From positions 1 through 59,209 of the forward strand of contig UQGL01000014.1 in assembly GCA_900540595.1 (NCBI GenBank): a stretch of DNA of 59,209 nt, in the 5' to 3' direction. This document shows positions 42,855-51,800 of the stretch, piece by piece; the first letter of the stretch is position 1; the number at the start of each line of letters is the position of its first letter. The notes under the pieces were generated by a model. That model did not search any database and was not told where the DNA came from. It worked only from the letters and a program-made list of their open reading frames with translations. The translations under genes were made by a program, and so were the position numbers. Source of the stretch: an uncultured Oscillospiraceae bacterium (lineage in GTDB: Bacteria; Bacillota; Clostridia; Oscillospirales; Ruminococcaceae).

Positions 42855-44276
42855 ATGAAGAACAGTGAAAAAACCCTTGACATGATCGTAAACCTGTGCA
42901 AAAACCGCGGGTTTATCTATCCGGGCAGCGAGATCTACGGCGGCCTGGCCAACAGCTGGGACTACGGTCCTCTGGGTGTTGAGTTCAAGAACAATGTCAA
43001 AAAGGCATGGATGAAGAAGTTCGTGCAGGAAAGCCCCTACAATGTCGGTCTGGACGCCGCCATCCTGATGAACCCGCAGACCTGGGTGACTACCGGCCAT
43101 GTATCCAGCTTCTCGGACCCGCTGCTGGACTGCCGCGCCTGCAAGAGCCGCCACCGCGCCGACAAGCTGATTTCCGAGTGCGAGCAGGGCAAGGGCGTGG
43201 ATGTCGATGCCATGACCTTTGATGAGATGGACGCTTTTATCGCCAGCCATGATGAAGTCGTCTGCCCCGTCTGCGGCAAGCATGACTTTACCCCCATCCG
43301 TAAGTTCAACCTGATGTTCAAGACCGCCATCGGCGTTACCGAGGATTCCTCCTCCACCTGCTATCTGCGCCCCGAGACCGCACAGGGCATCTTTGTCAAC
43401 TTTGCGAACATCCAGCGCACGACCCGCCGCAAGCTGCCCTTCGGCGTCTGCCAGGTCGGCAAGGCGTTCCGCAACGAGATCACGCCGGGCAACTTCACCT
43501 TCCGCACCCGCGAGTTTGAGCAGATGGAGTGCGAGTTCTTCTGCAAGCCCGACACCGATCTGGAGTGGTTTGCCTACTGGAAGGACTACTGCAAGAACTG
43601 GCTGCTGAGCCTCGGCATTCAGGAGGAAAACCTGCGCCTGCGCGACCACGAGCCTGCCGAGCTTGCCTTCTACAGCCGCGCCACCACCGACATCGAGTAC
43701 GCCTTCCCGTTCACCGACTGGGGTGAGCTGTGGGGCATTGCCGACCGCACCAACTATGACCTGAGCCGCCATCAGGAGGCCTCCGGCAAGAGCCTTGAGT
43801 ACTTTGACCCCGAGACGAACGAGCATTACATCCCCTATGTTATCGAGCCGTCTCTGGGCTGTGACCGCGTGGCGCTGGCCTTCCTGTGCGAGGCCTACGA
43901 TGAGCAGCACCTTGTCGATGCCAAGGGCAAGGAGGATGTGCGCACCGTGCTGCACCTGCACCCCTATCTGGCACCGTTCAAGTGCGCCGTGCTGCCCCTG
44001 TCCAAGAAGCTGGGCGATAAGGCGATGGAGATCCGCAACGAGCTGGCTAAGGACTTTATGGTGGACTACGACGACGCCGGTTCCATCGGCAAGCGTTACC
44101 GCCGCCAGGACGAGATCGGCACCCCGCTGTGCATCACCGTCGATTTCCAGACTGTCGGTGACGACAAGGTTGAGGCCGACGGCTGCGTGACCGTCCGCGA
44201 CCGCGACACGATGGAGCAGGTCCGCATGCCGATTTCCGAGCTGCGCGACTATGTTGCCAAAAAGGTTGCGTTTTAA
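42855..44276 (+). CDS. glyS: Glycyl-tRNA synthetase, single-chain (alpha2) type
   Basis: 473 residues from the ATG at 42855 (AAGGAG upstream). Class II motifs: [22 protein letters not shown], motif 2 [29 protein letters not shown], motif 3 [14 protein letters not shown]; the C-terminal anticodon-binding domain begins near [14 protein letters not shown]. An insertion contains CRACKSRH and CPVCGKHD, a possible zinc ribbon. It charges tRNA-Gly. This is the eukaryote/Gram-positive dimer type, not the alpha2beta2 GlyQS type. Confidence 0.96.
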   Translation: MKNSEKTLDMIVNLCKNRGFIYPGSEIYGGLANSWDYGPLGVEFKNNVKKAWMKKFVQESPYNVGLDAAILMNPQTWVTTGHVSSFSDPLLDCRACKSRHRADKLISECEQGKGVDVDAMTFDEMDAFIASHDEVVCPVCGKHDFTPIRKFNLMFKTAIGVTEDSSSTCYLRPETAQGIFVNFANIQRTTRRKLPFGVCQVGKAFRNEITPGNFTFRTREFEQMECEFFCKPDTDLEWFAYWKDYCKNWLLSLGIQEENLRLRDHEPAELAFYSRATTDIEYAFPFTDWGELWGIADRTNYDLSRHQEASGKSLEYFDPETNEHYIPYVIEPSLGCDRVALAFLCEAYDEQHLVDAKGKEDVRTVLHLHPYLAPFKCAVLPLSKKLGDKAMEIRNELAKDFMVDYDDAGSIGKRYRRQDEIGTPLCITVDFQTVGDDKVEADGCVTVRDRDTMEQVRMPISELRDYVAKKVAF

Positions 44277-44284
44277 GTAAATAC

Positions 44285-44338
44285 CGTATAAAAAACTGCC
44301 TGCAAATGGAATCACATTTGCAGGCAGTTTTTTATACG
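44285..44338. terminator. Perfect 24-bp inverted repeat, bidirectional terminator between glyS and the membrane protein gene
   Basis: Arms 44285-44308 and 44315-44338 are perfect inverted copies with a six-base loop; core CTGCCTGCAAATG/CATTTGCAGGCAG flanked by A-run and T-run. The minus-strand gene ends inside the right arm (stop codon 44332-44334). Confidence 0.93.
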
Positions 44339-46395
44339 ATTTTTTCTACCGTCACACTGTTGACAGTGACATTGGCATCGTCCAGAGTATGGACGGCAAC
44401 GCGCCAGTAGTGGAGCATCTCAGTGGCTGTGAACTCAAAGGTCATTTCGTTGGGGTCGATGCCGGTGAAGTCGATGTCCAGCTTGTAGGTTTCTTCGTTG
44501 ATGAGGCCGTACCGCGCGTAGATGTAGCTGTGGTCAAAGCCGCTGCCGGTCAGCGTCACACGGTAGCGCCCGGGGAACAGCGTCCACTCCTCGGTCATCA
44601 TCTCACCGTTCATGCCCAGAACAATGCCGTCCGCCGCCAGAAAGAGCGGGTCAACATCCGACTTCGTCAAATCCATCGTGTGGGCGGGCACTTCGGGCGC
44701 AGGCTCCTCCTCGATGCCGTCGATGGGCTCGACGCTGCCGATCAGGATGCCATCCAGCCGGTAATAGTGCAGGTCGTAACTGTTCCGCGTCAGCTCGTCC
44801 TCGTCGATGAAGGCATAGAGCGTGTCAGCGGAAAGCTCGTTCAGCTCGCCCGGCAGCGTGACCGCCGCAAGGTTGCCGTCCATATGCGCCATGTAGAAGC
44901 TATTGGAGGTCCAGCCGTGGTCGGCGGCAAAGTCGACCAGATCCCAGAACTCGTCATGCTCAAAGTCAAATGTGGCAAAGGCCAGATGGCTGTACCTGCC
45001 GCTGGCGGCGATCTGCTCCCACACGGGGTCGGTCAGCAGGGTCTTATTCTCGTAGCGGAAGCCGTAGTAGTGGTAGTCCGTCCAGCGGTTGAACAGTTCC
45101 GACCGCTGGCCCCAGCCCTGCGCCACGGCGCAGACAGCCAATATCAGGGCGGGCGCGACACCGTTATCCCAAAAGCGCAGCACCAACCCGCAGCCAACGG
45201 CAGCCAGCAGCATACCTGCCAGCCACGCCAGCCGCGCGCAGGAGGAGAACATTGCCCAGAAGTTCATCAGAAACTGCGGGATGGGCACGGTGAACAGCGT
45301 TTTTCCGTTCACCGTGATGGCGTTTCCGCCCGCGGCAATCAAATCCAGCACCAGCACCACAGCGCCGGCAATGAGCCAGTCGCGGTGGGCGGCAAAGAAT
45401 TTTTCCGCCTTGCGGGCGTTGCAGACTATGCCGAACACCGCCAGCACCACGGCCAGCGATGTTCCGATGCCTGCATAGACATTCTGCTCCCAGCTTTGTG
45501 CCAGCCATGGCACAAACAGGCCGAGGTAGTCCGCCCCGCTGAGGTAGCCGTTGGAGTAGCCCGCAAAGTTGACAGCGAACGCCCCCAGCAGCACCAACTC
45601 CGCCAGCGCCGCAGCGCAGAACGCTGCTATCGGTGCCAGCACAGCCGCCGGGCCGCGTTTTTGCAGGGCGCGGCGCACAGCGTAGCCCACAAGCACAAGA
45701 CCGACCATCGGCAGGTAGTACAGATGGATGCTCGCACAGAGCAGACCCATGCCCGCCCAGACAAGGCAGGCGCGGCGGGTCGTGGGCATAAGCTCGTCAC
45801 TACGCAGCCAGAGGTAGAGGGCCAGCAGCACAAGCCAGTTGGCTGCGAGTGCCGTGTGGGCAAACATGCGCATTGTCAGCGCCGGGAACAGCACAAGTAA
45901 TCCTGCACCCGCCACGCTGCCCCACAGTTTGGCCGTCTGCTGTGGACTCATGATAACACCGATGGCTGCCTTGCTACCGCTACGGTCAACCGTGGGCTGC
46001 ACACCGGCAATGCGGGCTATGACCGCCTGCGCCAAGCCGCCCTGCAGCATGTAGCAGGCCAGACCCCACCAGCCGAAATACTGGAACCGCGCGGGCAGAA
46101 CCCCGCCCAACAGCTTAAAGAGCAGCGCTGCCAGCGGCAATGAATCCGTAAACAGCACACTGGTGCGGAACGGATAGACCGCATTATAGTTGGCGCCGAT
46201 GTACGGCAGATGCACCGGGCTGCGGCGGAACAGCTCCCACCCCAGATAGTGCTGGGCCGGGTCGGGGCTGGGGTTATTCAGGATCCAGTCAACGCTGGTC
46301 GGGTCCAGCACACGGACGCCATACACAGCCAGAAAGACCAGCGCCCCGAGCAGAGCGCCGGTCAGCGGCCAGCGGTATTTTTTCAGCGCCTTCAT
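44332..46395 (-). CDS. Polytopic membrane protein, DUF6311-like
   Basis: 687 residues. The N-terminal 420 residues contain about ten helices and the stretch DPTSVDWILNN then DPAQHYLGWELFRRSP, YPFRTSVLFTDSLPLAALLF, RFQYFGWWGLACYMLQGGLA, which I recognise as the DUF6311 pattern (GT-C-like membrane enzymes of unknown activity). The C-terminal 270 residues are soluble, with a beta-rich end. It may add a sugar or other group to a wall or surface polymer; this is inference from fold only. It begins directly after the stop codon of the epimerase-like gene (TAA-ATG), so the two are co-translated. Confidence 0.75.
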   Translation of the reverse strand: MKALKKYRWPLTGALLGALVFLAVYGVRVLDPTSVDWILNNPSPDPAQHYLGWELFRRSPVHLPYIGANYNAVYPFRTSVLFTDSLPLAALLFKLLGGVLPARFQYFGWWGLACYMLQGGLAQAVIARIAGVQPTVDRSGSKAAIGVIMSPQQTAKLWGSVAGAGLLVLFPALTMRMFAHTALAANWLVLLALYLWLRSDELMPTTRRACLVWAGMGLLCASIHLYYLPMVGLVLVGYAVRRALQKRGPAAVLAPIAAFCAAALAELVLLGAFAVNFAGYSNGYLSGADYLGLFVPWLAQSWEQNVYAGIGTSLAVVLAVFGIVCNARKAEKFFAAHRDWLIAGAVVLVLDLIAAGGNAITVNGKTLFTVPIPQFLMNFWAMFSSCARLAWLAGMLLAAVGCGLVLRFWDNGVAPALILAVCAVAQGWGQRSELFNRWTDYHYYGFRYENKTLLTDPVWEQIAASGRYSHLAFATFDFEHDEFWDLVDFAADHGWTSNSFYMAHMDGNLAAVTLPGELNELSADTLYAFIDEDELTRNSYDLHYYRLDGILIGSVEPIDGIEEEPAPEVPAHTMDLTKSDVDPLFLAADGIVLGMNGEMMTEEWTLFPGRYRVTLTGSGFDHSYIYARYGLINEETYKLDIDFTGIDPNEMTFEFTATEMLHYWRVAVHTLDDANVTVNSVTVEKIV

Positions 46396-47277
46396 TTAGC
46401 GCACAAAGGTCGTGGACAGGGTGGTGGACCAACTCTCTCCGCGCTTGAGGGAGGCAGCGCAGGGGCGCTGCTCCCAGTCGATGGGGCCGTTTTCCTCACC
46501 AGGCAGGCTGTGCCACGGCTCAATGCAGATAAAGTGCAGCGGCTTTTTGGCGGCAGACCAGATCAGCGTGTAGGGAAAATCCGACACATCACAGATGACG
46601 CTGCGGCCGGTGTCCTTCTCAATGACCGAGACATGGCCGCTGCGCAGGTTGACCATGGCATGGCTGTCGCTGTCAAACAGGTCATCCGTCAGAGGGATGG
46701 CCTCGACATTGCGGGCGAGGTAGTAGCTCTGGCCGTTCAGCAGGCCGGTGGGCTGGGCACTGACGCAGAGCGGGGACTCGATGCCGTCAAAGCGGATCTC
46801 GTAATCCTCGGTGACATGGCGGTCATCGAAGGGAAGCGCAAAGGCCGGGTGGTAGCCAATACCAAAGCGCAGCTCCTCCTCAACGGGGTTCTCAACGGTC
46901 AGCGTGTGGTGGACGGTCTCCCCTTCCAGCGTGAAGGTGGAGCGCAGCACAAACGCATAGGGCCACTTGGGCAGCGTTTCGGCGTTGGCGTGCAGTTCAA
47001 ATTCCAGCAGGTTGTCGGCGTGGCGGGTCATGGCATGCTCCACATCGCGGGCAAAGCCGTGCTGGCCGCCGGCGTACTCTACTCCCTTGGCGATCATCTT
47101 GCCGCCGGTCAGCTTGCCGGTGTAGGGAAAGAGGATCGGCGCATGGCGGCCCCAGACAGCGGGATCACCCTGCCAGAGCAGCTCGGCCCCGGTCGGCTTG
47201 TGAAGAACGCTGACAGGCTCGGCACCGTGGGTATCCACCGTCAGGCGCAGGATCTCATTTTCAATACTGTATTGCAT
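46396..47277 (-). CDS. Aldose 1-epimerase-like protein (LacX type)
   Basis: 293 residues from the ATG at 47277 (AAGGAGG upstream). Galactose-mutarotase fold features: GAEPVSVLHKPTGAELLWQGDP, GQHGFARDVE, GIGYHPAFALPF (catalytic-type His region) and CIEPWHSLPG. The family converts alpha and beta aldose anomers; LacX-type members have uncertain substrates. It is followed without a gap by the DUF6311-like gene, so the pair may act on the same carbohydrate. Confidence 0.87.
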   Translation of the reverse strand: MQYSIENEILRLTVDTHGAEPVSVLHKPTGAELLWQGDPAVWGRHAPILFPYTGKLTGGKMIAKGVEYAGGQHGFARDVEHAMTRHADNLLEFELHANAETLPKWPYAFVLRSTFTLEGETVHHTLTVENPVEEELRFGIGYHPAFALPFDDRHVTEDYEIRFDGIESPLCVSAQPTGLLNGQSYYLARNVEAIPLTDDLFDSDSHAMVNLRSGHVSVIEKDTGRSVICDVSDFPYTLIWSAAKKPLHFICIEPWHSLPGEENGPIDWEQRPCAASLKRGESWSTTLSTTFVR

Positions 47278-47297
47278 GGGGATTCCTCCTTCTAAGT

Positions 47298-47442
47298 AAA
47301 AGCCTTCCCCTGCGGGGGAAGGTGCTGAACGAAGTGAAGCGGATGAGGGCTGACCTTCTGCAATCGTCCGGAAACAGGTTATGACAGAAGCTCTGCCCTC
47401 ATCAGCCGCCTGCGGGCGGCAGCTTCCCCCATGGGGGAAGCC
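47298..47442. repeat. Long palindromic element, copy G
   Basis: AAAAGCCTTCCCC-TGCGGGGGAAGG left hairpin, inner GGATGAGGGC and TGCCCTCATC, right hairpin CTTCCCCC-ATGGGGGAAG-CC. It ends nine bases before the permease stop codon. Confidence 0.9.
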
Positions 47443-47450
47443 AAGGTTTT

Positions 47451-48317
47451 TTACAGCGGCAGTATCTGCAGCAGCATGCCAGCCGCCGCACCGACCGCCC
47501 AGAGCAGGCCCGTCATAAAAAGGTTCTGCTTCCAGCTGGGGTTCACCCGCCACAGCACGGCCAGACCGACACCCGCACCGGCCGTAAGGCCCGCAAACAG
47601 GCTGCCGAAGGTGATGGCCCCCTGCACATAGAGCTGGGCCAGCAGTACGCTGACCGCGCAGTTGGGCACAAGGCCGACCAGCGCCGTCAACATCGGCTGG
47701 AACACGCCCATGCCGGACAGCGCCGCCGCGATGGGCTCCTCGCCGAAGGCTTCAAACACAAGACCAATGATAAAGCTGAACAGCAGGATAAAGACGAAAA
47801 TTTCCAGCGTGTGGCGCAGCGCGGCCAAAAAGATGCTGCTTGTCTCCTCGTGCTCCTCATGGCAGTCCACCTCATCGGCGTGGCCTTCATAGCCGCCGTA
47901 GAGGGAATGCGGCAGAATATGGCGCAGCGGAATGTCGAGCAGCCAGCCGCCCACGATGGCAAACGCCACCTTGCAGGCCAGCAGCAGGACCAGCGTGACC
48001 CACTGGGACGGCTCGGCCGCCAGCAGCGGGATTGCCTCATCGCTGGTAGCGATAAAGACCGCCAGCACCGTGCCGGGTGTAATGACCCGGCTTGCATACA
48101 GGTTGGAGGCTACGGCGCTGAAGCCGCACTGCGGCACACAGCCCAGCAGCGCACCGGGGATGAACCCCCAGCGGCCGCCGCCGGCAAGCGCCTCCTCAAT
48201 GCTTTCCCCGTGGTGGCGCTCCAGCCATTCGATCAGCAGGTAGGCCAGATATAAAAACGGCAGCATCTTCACGCCGTCAATCAAGGCGTCCAGCAGGGCG
48301 TCTAAAAACAATTCCAT
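47451..48317 (-). CDS. Putative permease, ArsP_2/manganese-transporter-like
   Basis: 288 residues with about eight helices in two similar halves: WGFIPGALLGCVPQCGFSAVASNLY and MLTALVGLVPNCAVSVLLAQLY share the G-x-V-P-x-C motif. Between them a loop has EGHADEVDCHEEHEE, a possible metal-binding segment. This matches the family annotated putative arsenic efflux protein or putative manganese transporter. The two Pro-Cys motifs, one in each half, probably line the pathway. Substrate not proven. Confidence 0.82.
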   Translation of the reverse strand: MELFLDALLDALIDGVKMLPFLYLAYLLIEWLERHHGESIEEALAGGGRWGFIPGALLGCVPQCGFSAVASNLYASRVITPGTVLAVFIATSDEAIPLLAAEPSQWVTLVLLLACKVAFAIVGGWLLDIPLRHILPHSLYGGYEGHADEVDCHEEHEETSSIFLAALRHTLEIFVFILLFSFIIGLVFEAFGEEPIAAALSGMGVFQPMLTALVGLVPNCAVSVLLAQLYVQGAITFGSLFAGLTAGAGVGLAVLWRVNPSWKQNLFMTGLLWAVGAAAGMLLQILPL

Positions 48318-48346
48318 GAATACCTCTCTATATTATAAGCTAAAAT

Positions 48347-48718
48347 TCATCGGTAGCTGCGCAGCAGGCGGACCGCCGGGCGCACAGCCTTATCCGGGAT
48401 ACGGGCGCGGAACCGCGCCACCGTGCGGGCTGAGAACGGAACGCTGTCGCTGAACTTCTCAAATCCCAAAAAATACTGCAGATAGGGACTTTCCTGCACC
48501 AGCGACACCACCTCGCGGTCGATGACGCCGTAATGCAGCTGGATCACACGGCAGCCCAGCGCCACGCGGGCGGGCAGTGCCACCGCACCGCCGGGGGCAA
48601 ACTGCTCACTGTAGGCCTTTTCAAAGGCGTCCCAGTCGATCTCGGCAGCCAGCCGCACCCAGCGGTTGGCGCCGCACAGCTCGCCATGGTAGGGCGGCAG
48701 ATAATCGTAGATCGACAT
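48347..48718 (-). pseudogene. Transposase N-terminal remnant (DUF772, IS5/IS1182 type)
   Basis: 123 residues starting MSIYDYLPPYHGELCGANRW. The stretch LGCRVIQLHYGVIDREVVSLVQESPYLQYFLGFEKFSDSVPF and ARTVARFRARI is the DUF772 domain found at the N-terminus of IS5/IS1182-type transposases. The DDE catalytic part is missing, and no ribosome site is obvious. Either an insertion-sequence relic or a kept DNA-binding fragment. It lies 88 bases after the large P-type-ATPase-like gene on the same strand. Confidence 0.75.
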
Positions 48719-48806
48719 CTGTTTTTCGCGTGTGCGGTACACGGGTTTTTCCCCCTTCCTGTGGCAGCACCGTCCCTTTTCAGCGGGGCGGCCCTGCCCT
48801 TTTTTA

Positions 48807-51800
48807 TCAGTAGTAGTGCTGCATGAGCGGGAACACCAGCGCCAGCACGCACCACGCCGCCTGATACAGCACGATGCCGGCCAGCGGCAGGGTGACAAGG
48901 CCGCCCGTCAGGGTCAGCAGCACGCCGACCGCACAGCTGAACAGCACAGAGACCGTCAGAACAATGGCAGCCTTATGCTCGCCCTCGGCAGCACCGGCTG
49001 CGGCCTGCAGACCGCCCACAAAGCTGGCAAAGCTGCCCAGATGGAGCATGTTGCCCTCGCTTTCGGGCAGCCACGCCACCGCCGGGGCAACGGCCTGGTG
49101 CTCACCGCTCGTCAGCACCTTGACCGAACCGGCGGGCAGACTGTAGGCTGTCTCCAGCAGGCGGACATCACAGTTGAAATCATCGCAGTCCACAACGAGG
49201 GAAAGCCCCGCATGGTGCAGCGTTTCCAGCACGGCCGCTGTGTCGGGGTCGCGCTGGTAGGCCACCTGAAACATCGCAAACAGCTTGCCGGACACCGCCA
49301 GATAGATGACCCGGCGCTGGTTCACGGTATGGTGCTGCTCATATTCCAAGCTGGGGATCTTGATGCCGTACTCCTGCATCAGGGCGCGGTTGCCCACCAG
49401 AACACGGCGCTTGTTGATCCAGCCGACATAGCCCTTGCCGTAGATCGTCTGGCGGTCATCGACCTTGGCCAGCAGGCTGCGGTTTTCGCCCAACATGTTC
49501 ATAAAGACATCGCGCAGCGTGGGGCCTGCCTCCGACAGAATGGAGGCCGCGTAGACGATGGCGGTGTCGATATGCTCCGGCTTGACGGGCTTGATACCGG
49601 CCAGCGAAACGCACCCGACCGGGAAGAGGTCACGCGCCGTGACCTGAATGACATTGATGCGCCCGAGCTGGCGAATGTCGCGCCAGCCGGGGATGACCGC
49701 GCCCACCTGCGCGGCACTGCGCTGCATCATGCGGGCAGGCAGAGCCGACAGCAGCGTACCGGCCAGCGGTGCAGCCAGACAGCCGACCCCCGCCATGACC
49801 GTGGCGGCCAGAACCGGGTCCTTGCTGCGGATGACGGTAAAGAGGAAGGCAGCCAGACAGCAGCCGCCCAGCAGCCACGCAAACTGCTGCTGGTTTTTGT
49901 CACTGGTGCCGCGTGCGGCACTGTTGGCCAAAAAGCTGCGGAAGATCTGGGTCGGTCGGCTGACCAGCACGCTGGGGTGCGGCTCGGCCAGACCTTGGGA
50001 CACAGCCCTGAGCGCCCCGGCGTCCTTGAGCCGGTAGGCAACGGCATGCTCGACCTTGGCGCTGACCAGCTGGAAGTTGTCACTGACGGTCGCAGCGTTC
50101 AAACGGCGGCCGGCGGCGTTCAGGCACAGCACCAGCGCCGCAGGGCCTGCCAGCATGGGGAGATTGGCCGTGTAGCCGCCGTTGGCCAGCATCAGGATGC
50201 ACTGCAGTGCCGCGCCGATTGCGGGCAGAATGGACAGACTGTCCGGGGAGGGGATCTTGACCAGCCCCCGGATGCCGCTGAGAAACGCCTCCCAGTTGGC
50301 GGCGCAGGCTGCCAGCAGCAGCACAAGCATGACTGCCGGGTAGACCATGGCATCGCCCAGCGCGGCCGGGCGCACCGGCAGCACCGCCAGCACGATCATG
50401 ACCGCAGCGGCCACGCCCGACACAAGACAGGCCACCGTGGCCTGTGTCAGCTTTTTGGCCAGCTCAGCGCGCACCGCAGGGGCATCCTCGGCGCGCTCAT
50501 ACTCACGGCTATGGGGCACGGGGATCTCCGCCGTTTCAAACGGAGAGACCGCATTGTCCTCGCTCTCATCCTCGGCACGGCCGGCAAAGCGGGCGGCAGC
50601 CTGCCTGACCTCGGCGGCGGTCGGGATATGGGTGTGGGTGCGGGCAGCCGCAGCGTCCTCGGCCAGCGAGGCCGTCAGCCGGGCGGCGGCATCTTCATAG
50701 CGCAGGGTGTCCCCTGCCGGCTCACCGCTGTTGATGGCATTGGCAATGTCACTGACAAAGGCAGAGGTGTTCGGCTCCGCCGGGGCGGCACCGAGGTTCT
50801 GCGTGTAGCCGCTGTGGGCAGACTGTGCCGGGGCAGGCGCACCGCCCAGCTGCTGGGTAAAGCCCGTGCGGGCAGGTGCCGCAGCAACGCTGCTGAGATT
50901 CTGGGTAAAGCCGCTGTGCGCCGGTGCCGGGGCGCTCAGCCTCTGGGTAAAGCCGGTATGGGCCGGGGCAGCAGGCGGCTGCGGCGTCAGGCTGATGCGG
51001 CCGGTCAGAGTATCGACCAGCTGATCCACATCATCGCGCTGGCGGTGGGGCAGCAGCAGTTCTCCGGTCTGGCGATTCTCCTCCTGCGTGGCATCCCCGA
51101 CAACAACGGTGTTTTCGTAAGGGTCCTCCCCGGCAGCGTCCGGCTGGGGCGCAGGGTTCTGCGCGGCAGGCCGGGGCGTGGGGCGAGGTTGGGCTGCAGC
51201 CTGTCTGCGCCGGGGGCGCACGGCGTTGTAGGCGCTCATGAACTCCTGCGTGCTGTCCGTCGGGACAGTGTCCAGACCGCCGATCTGCATCGTAAAGCCG
51301 CTTGGGATCGGCTGGCTGCGGGGCACCTCGATCGGCTCACCTACAGGCTCTCCGCTGCGCTGCGGCACAGGCTGCGGCGGCGGAGCGGTCTGGGGCTTTT
51401 TGCCGGGGGTGAATTCGACCGTATTGCGCTTTTTGCGGTAGATCGTGCCGGTCATGCCGCCGGTCAGCGTATCGGACGGGTGCTTCTGGGCCTGATCGAC
51501 CGTGCTGCGGATAAAGTCCATTGTCTGGCCGCCCTGCTGGCCGCCCTGTTCCTCCGCGCCACGGCGGGCCGGGCGGGTGTATTTGCTGCGCCAGACCTCC
51601 TGCGTCGGATCCTCGCGGTCGGTCTCCGGCTCAGCCGGGCAAACCGGCTGGGGGGCCGGGGCGGTGCGGGCAGGCTCCTCCGCCCGCTCCTCGGGGATCA
51701 TCAGCTCCTCGGTCTCCTCCTCCGGAGCGAAAAATCCGCCCAGAAAGCCCTGTTTTCTGCGCGGCTCTGCGCTGCGCTGGGGCGGCTGCTCCGGCTCCTG

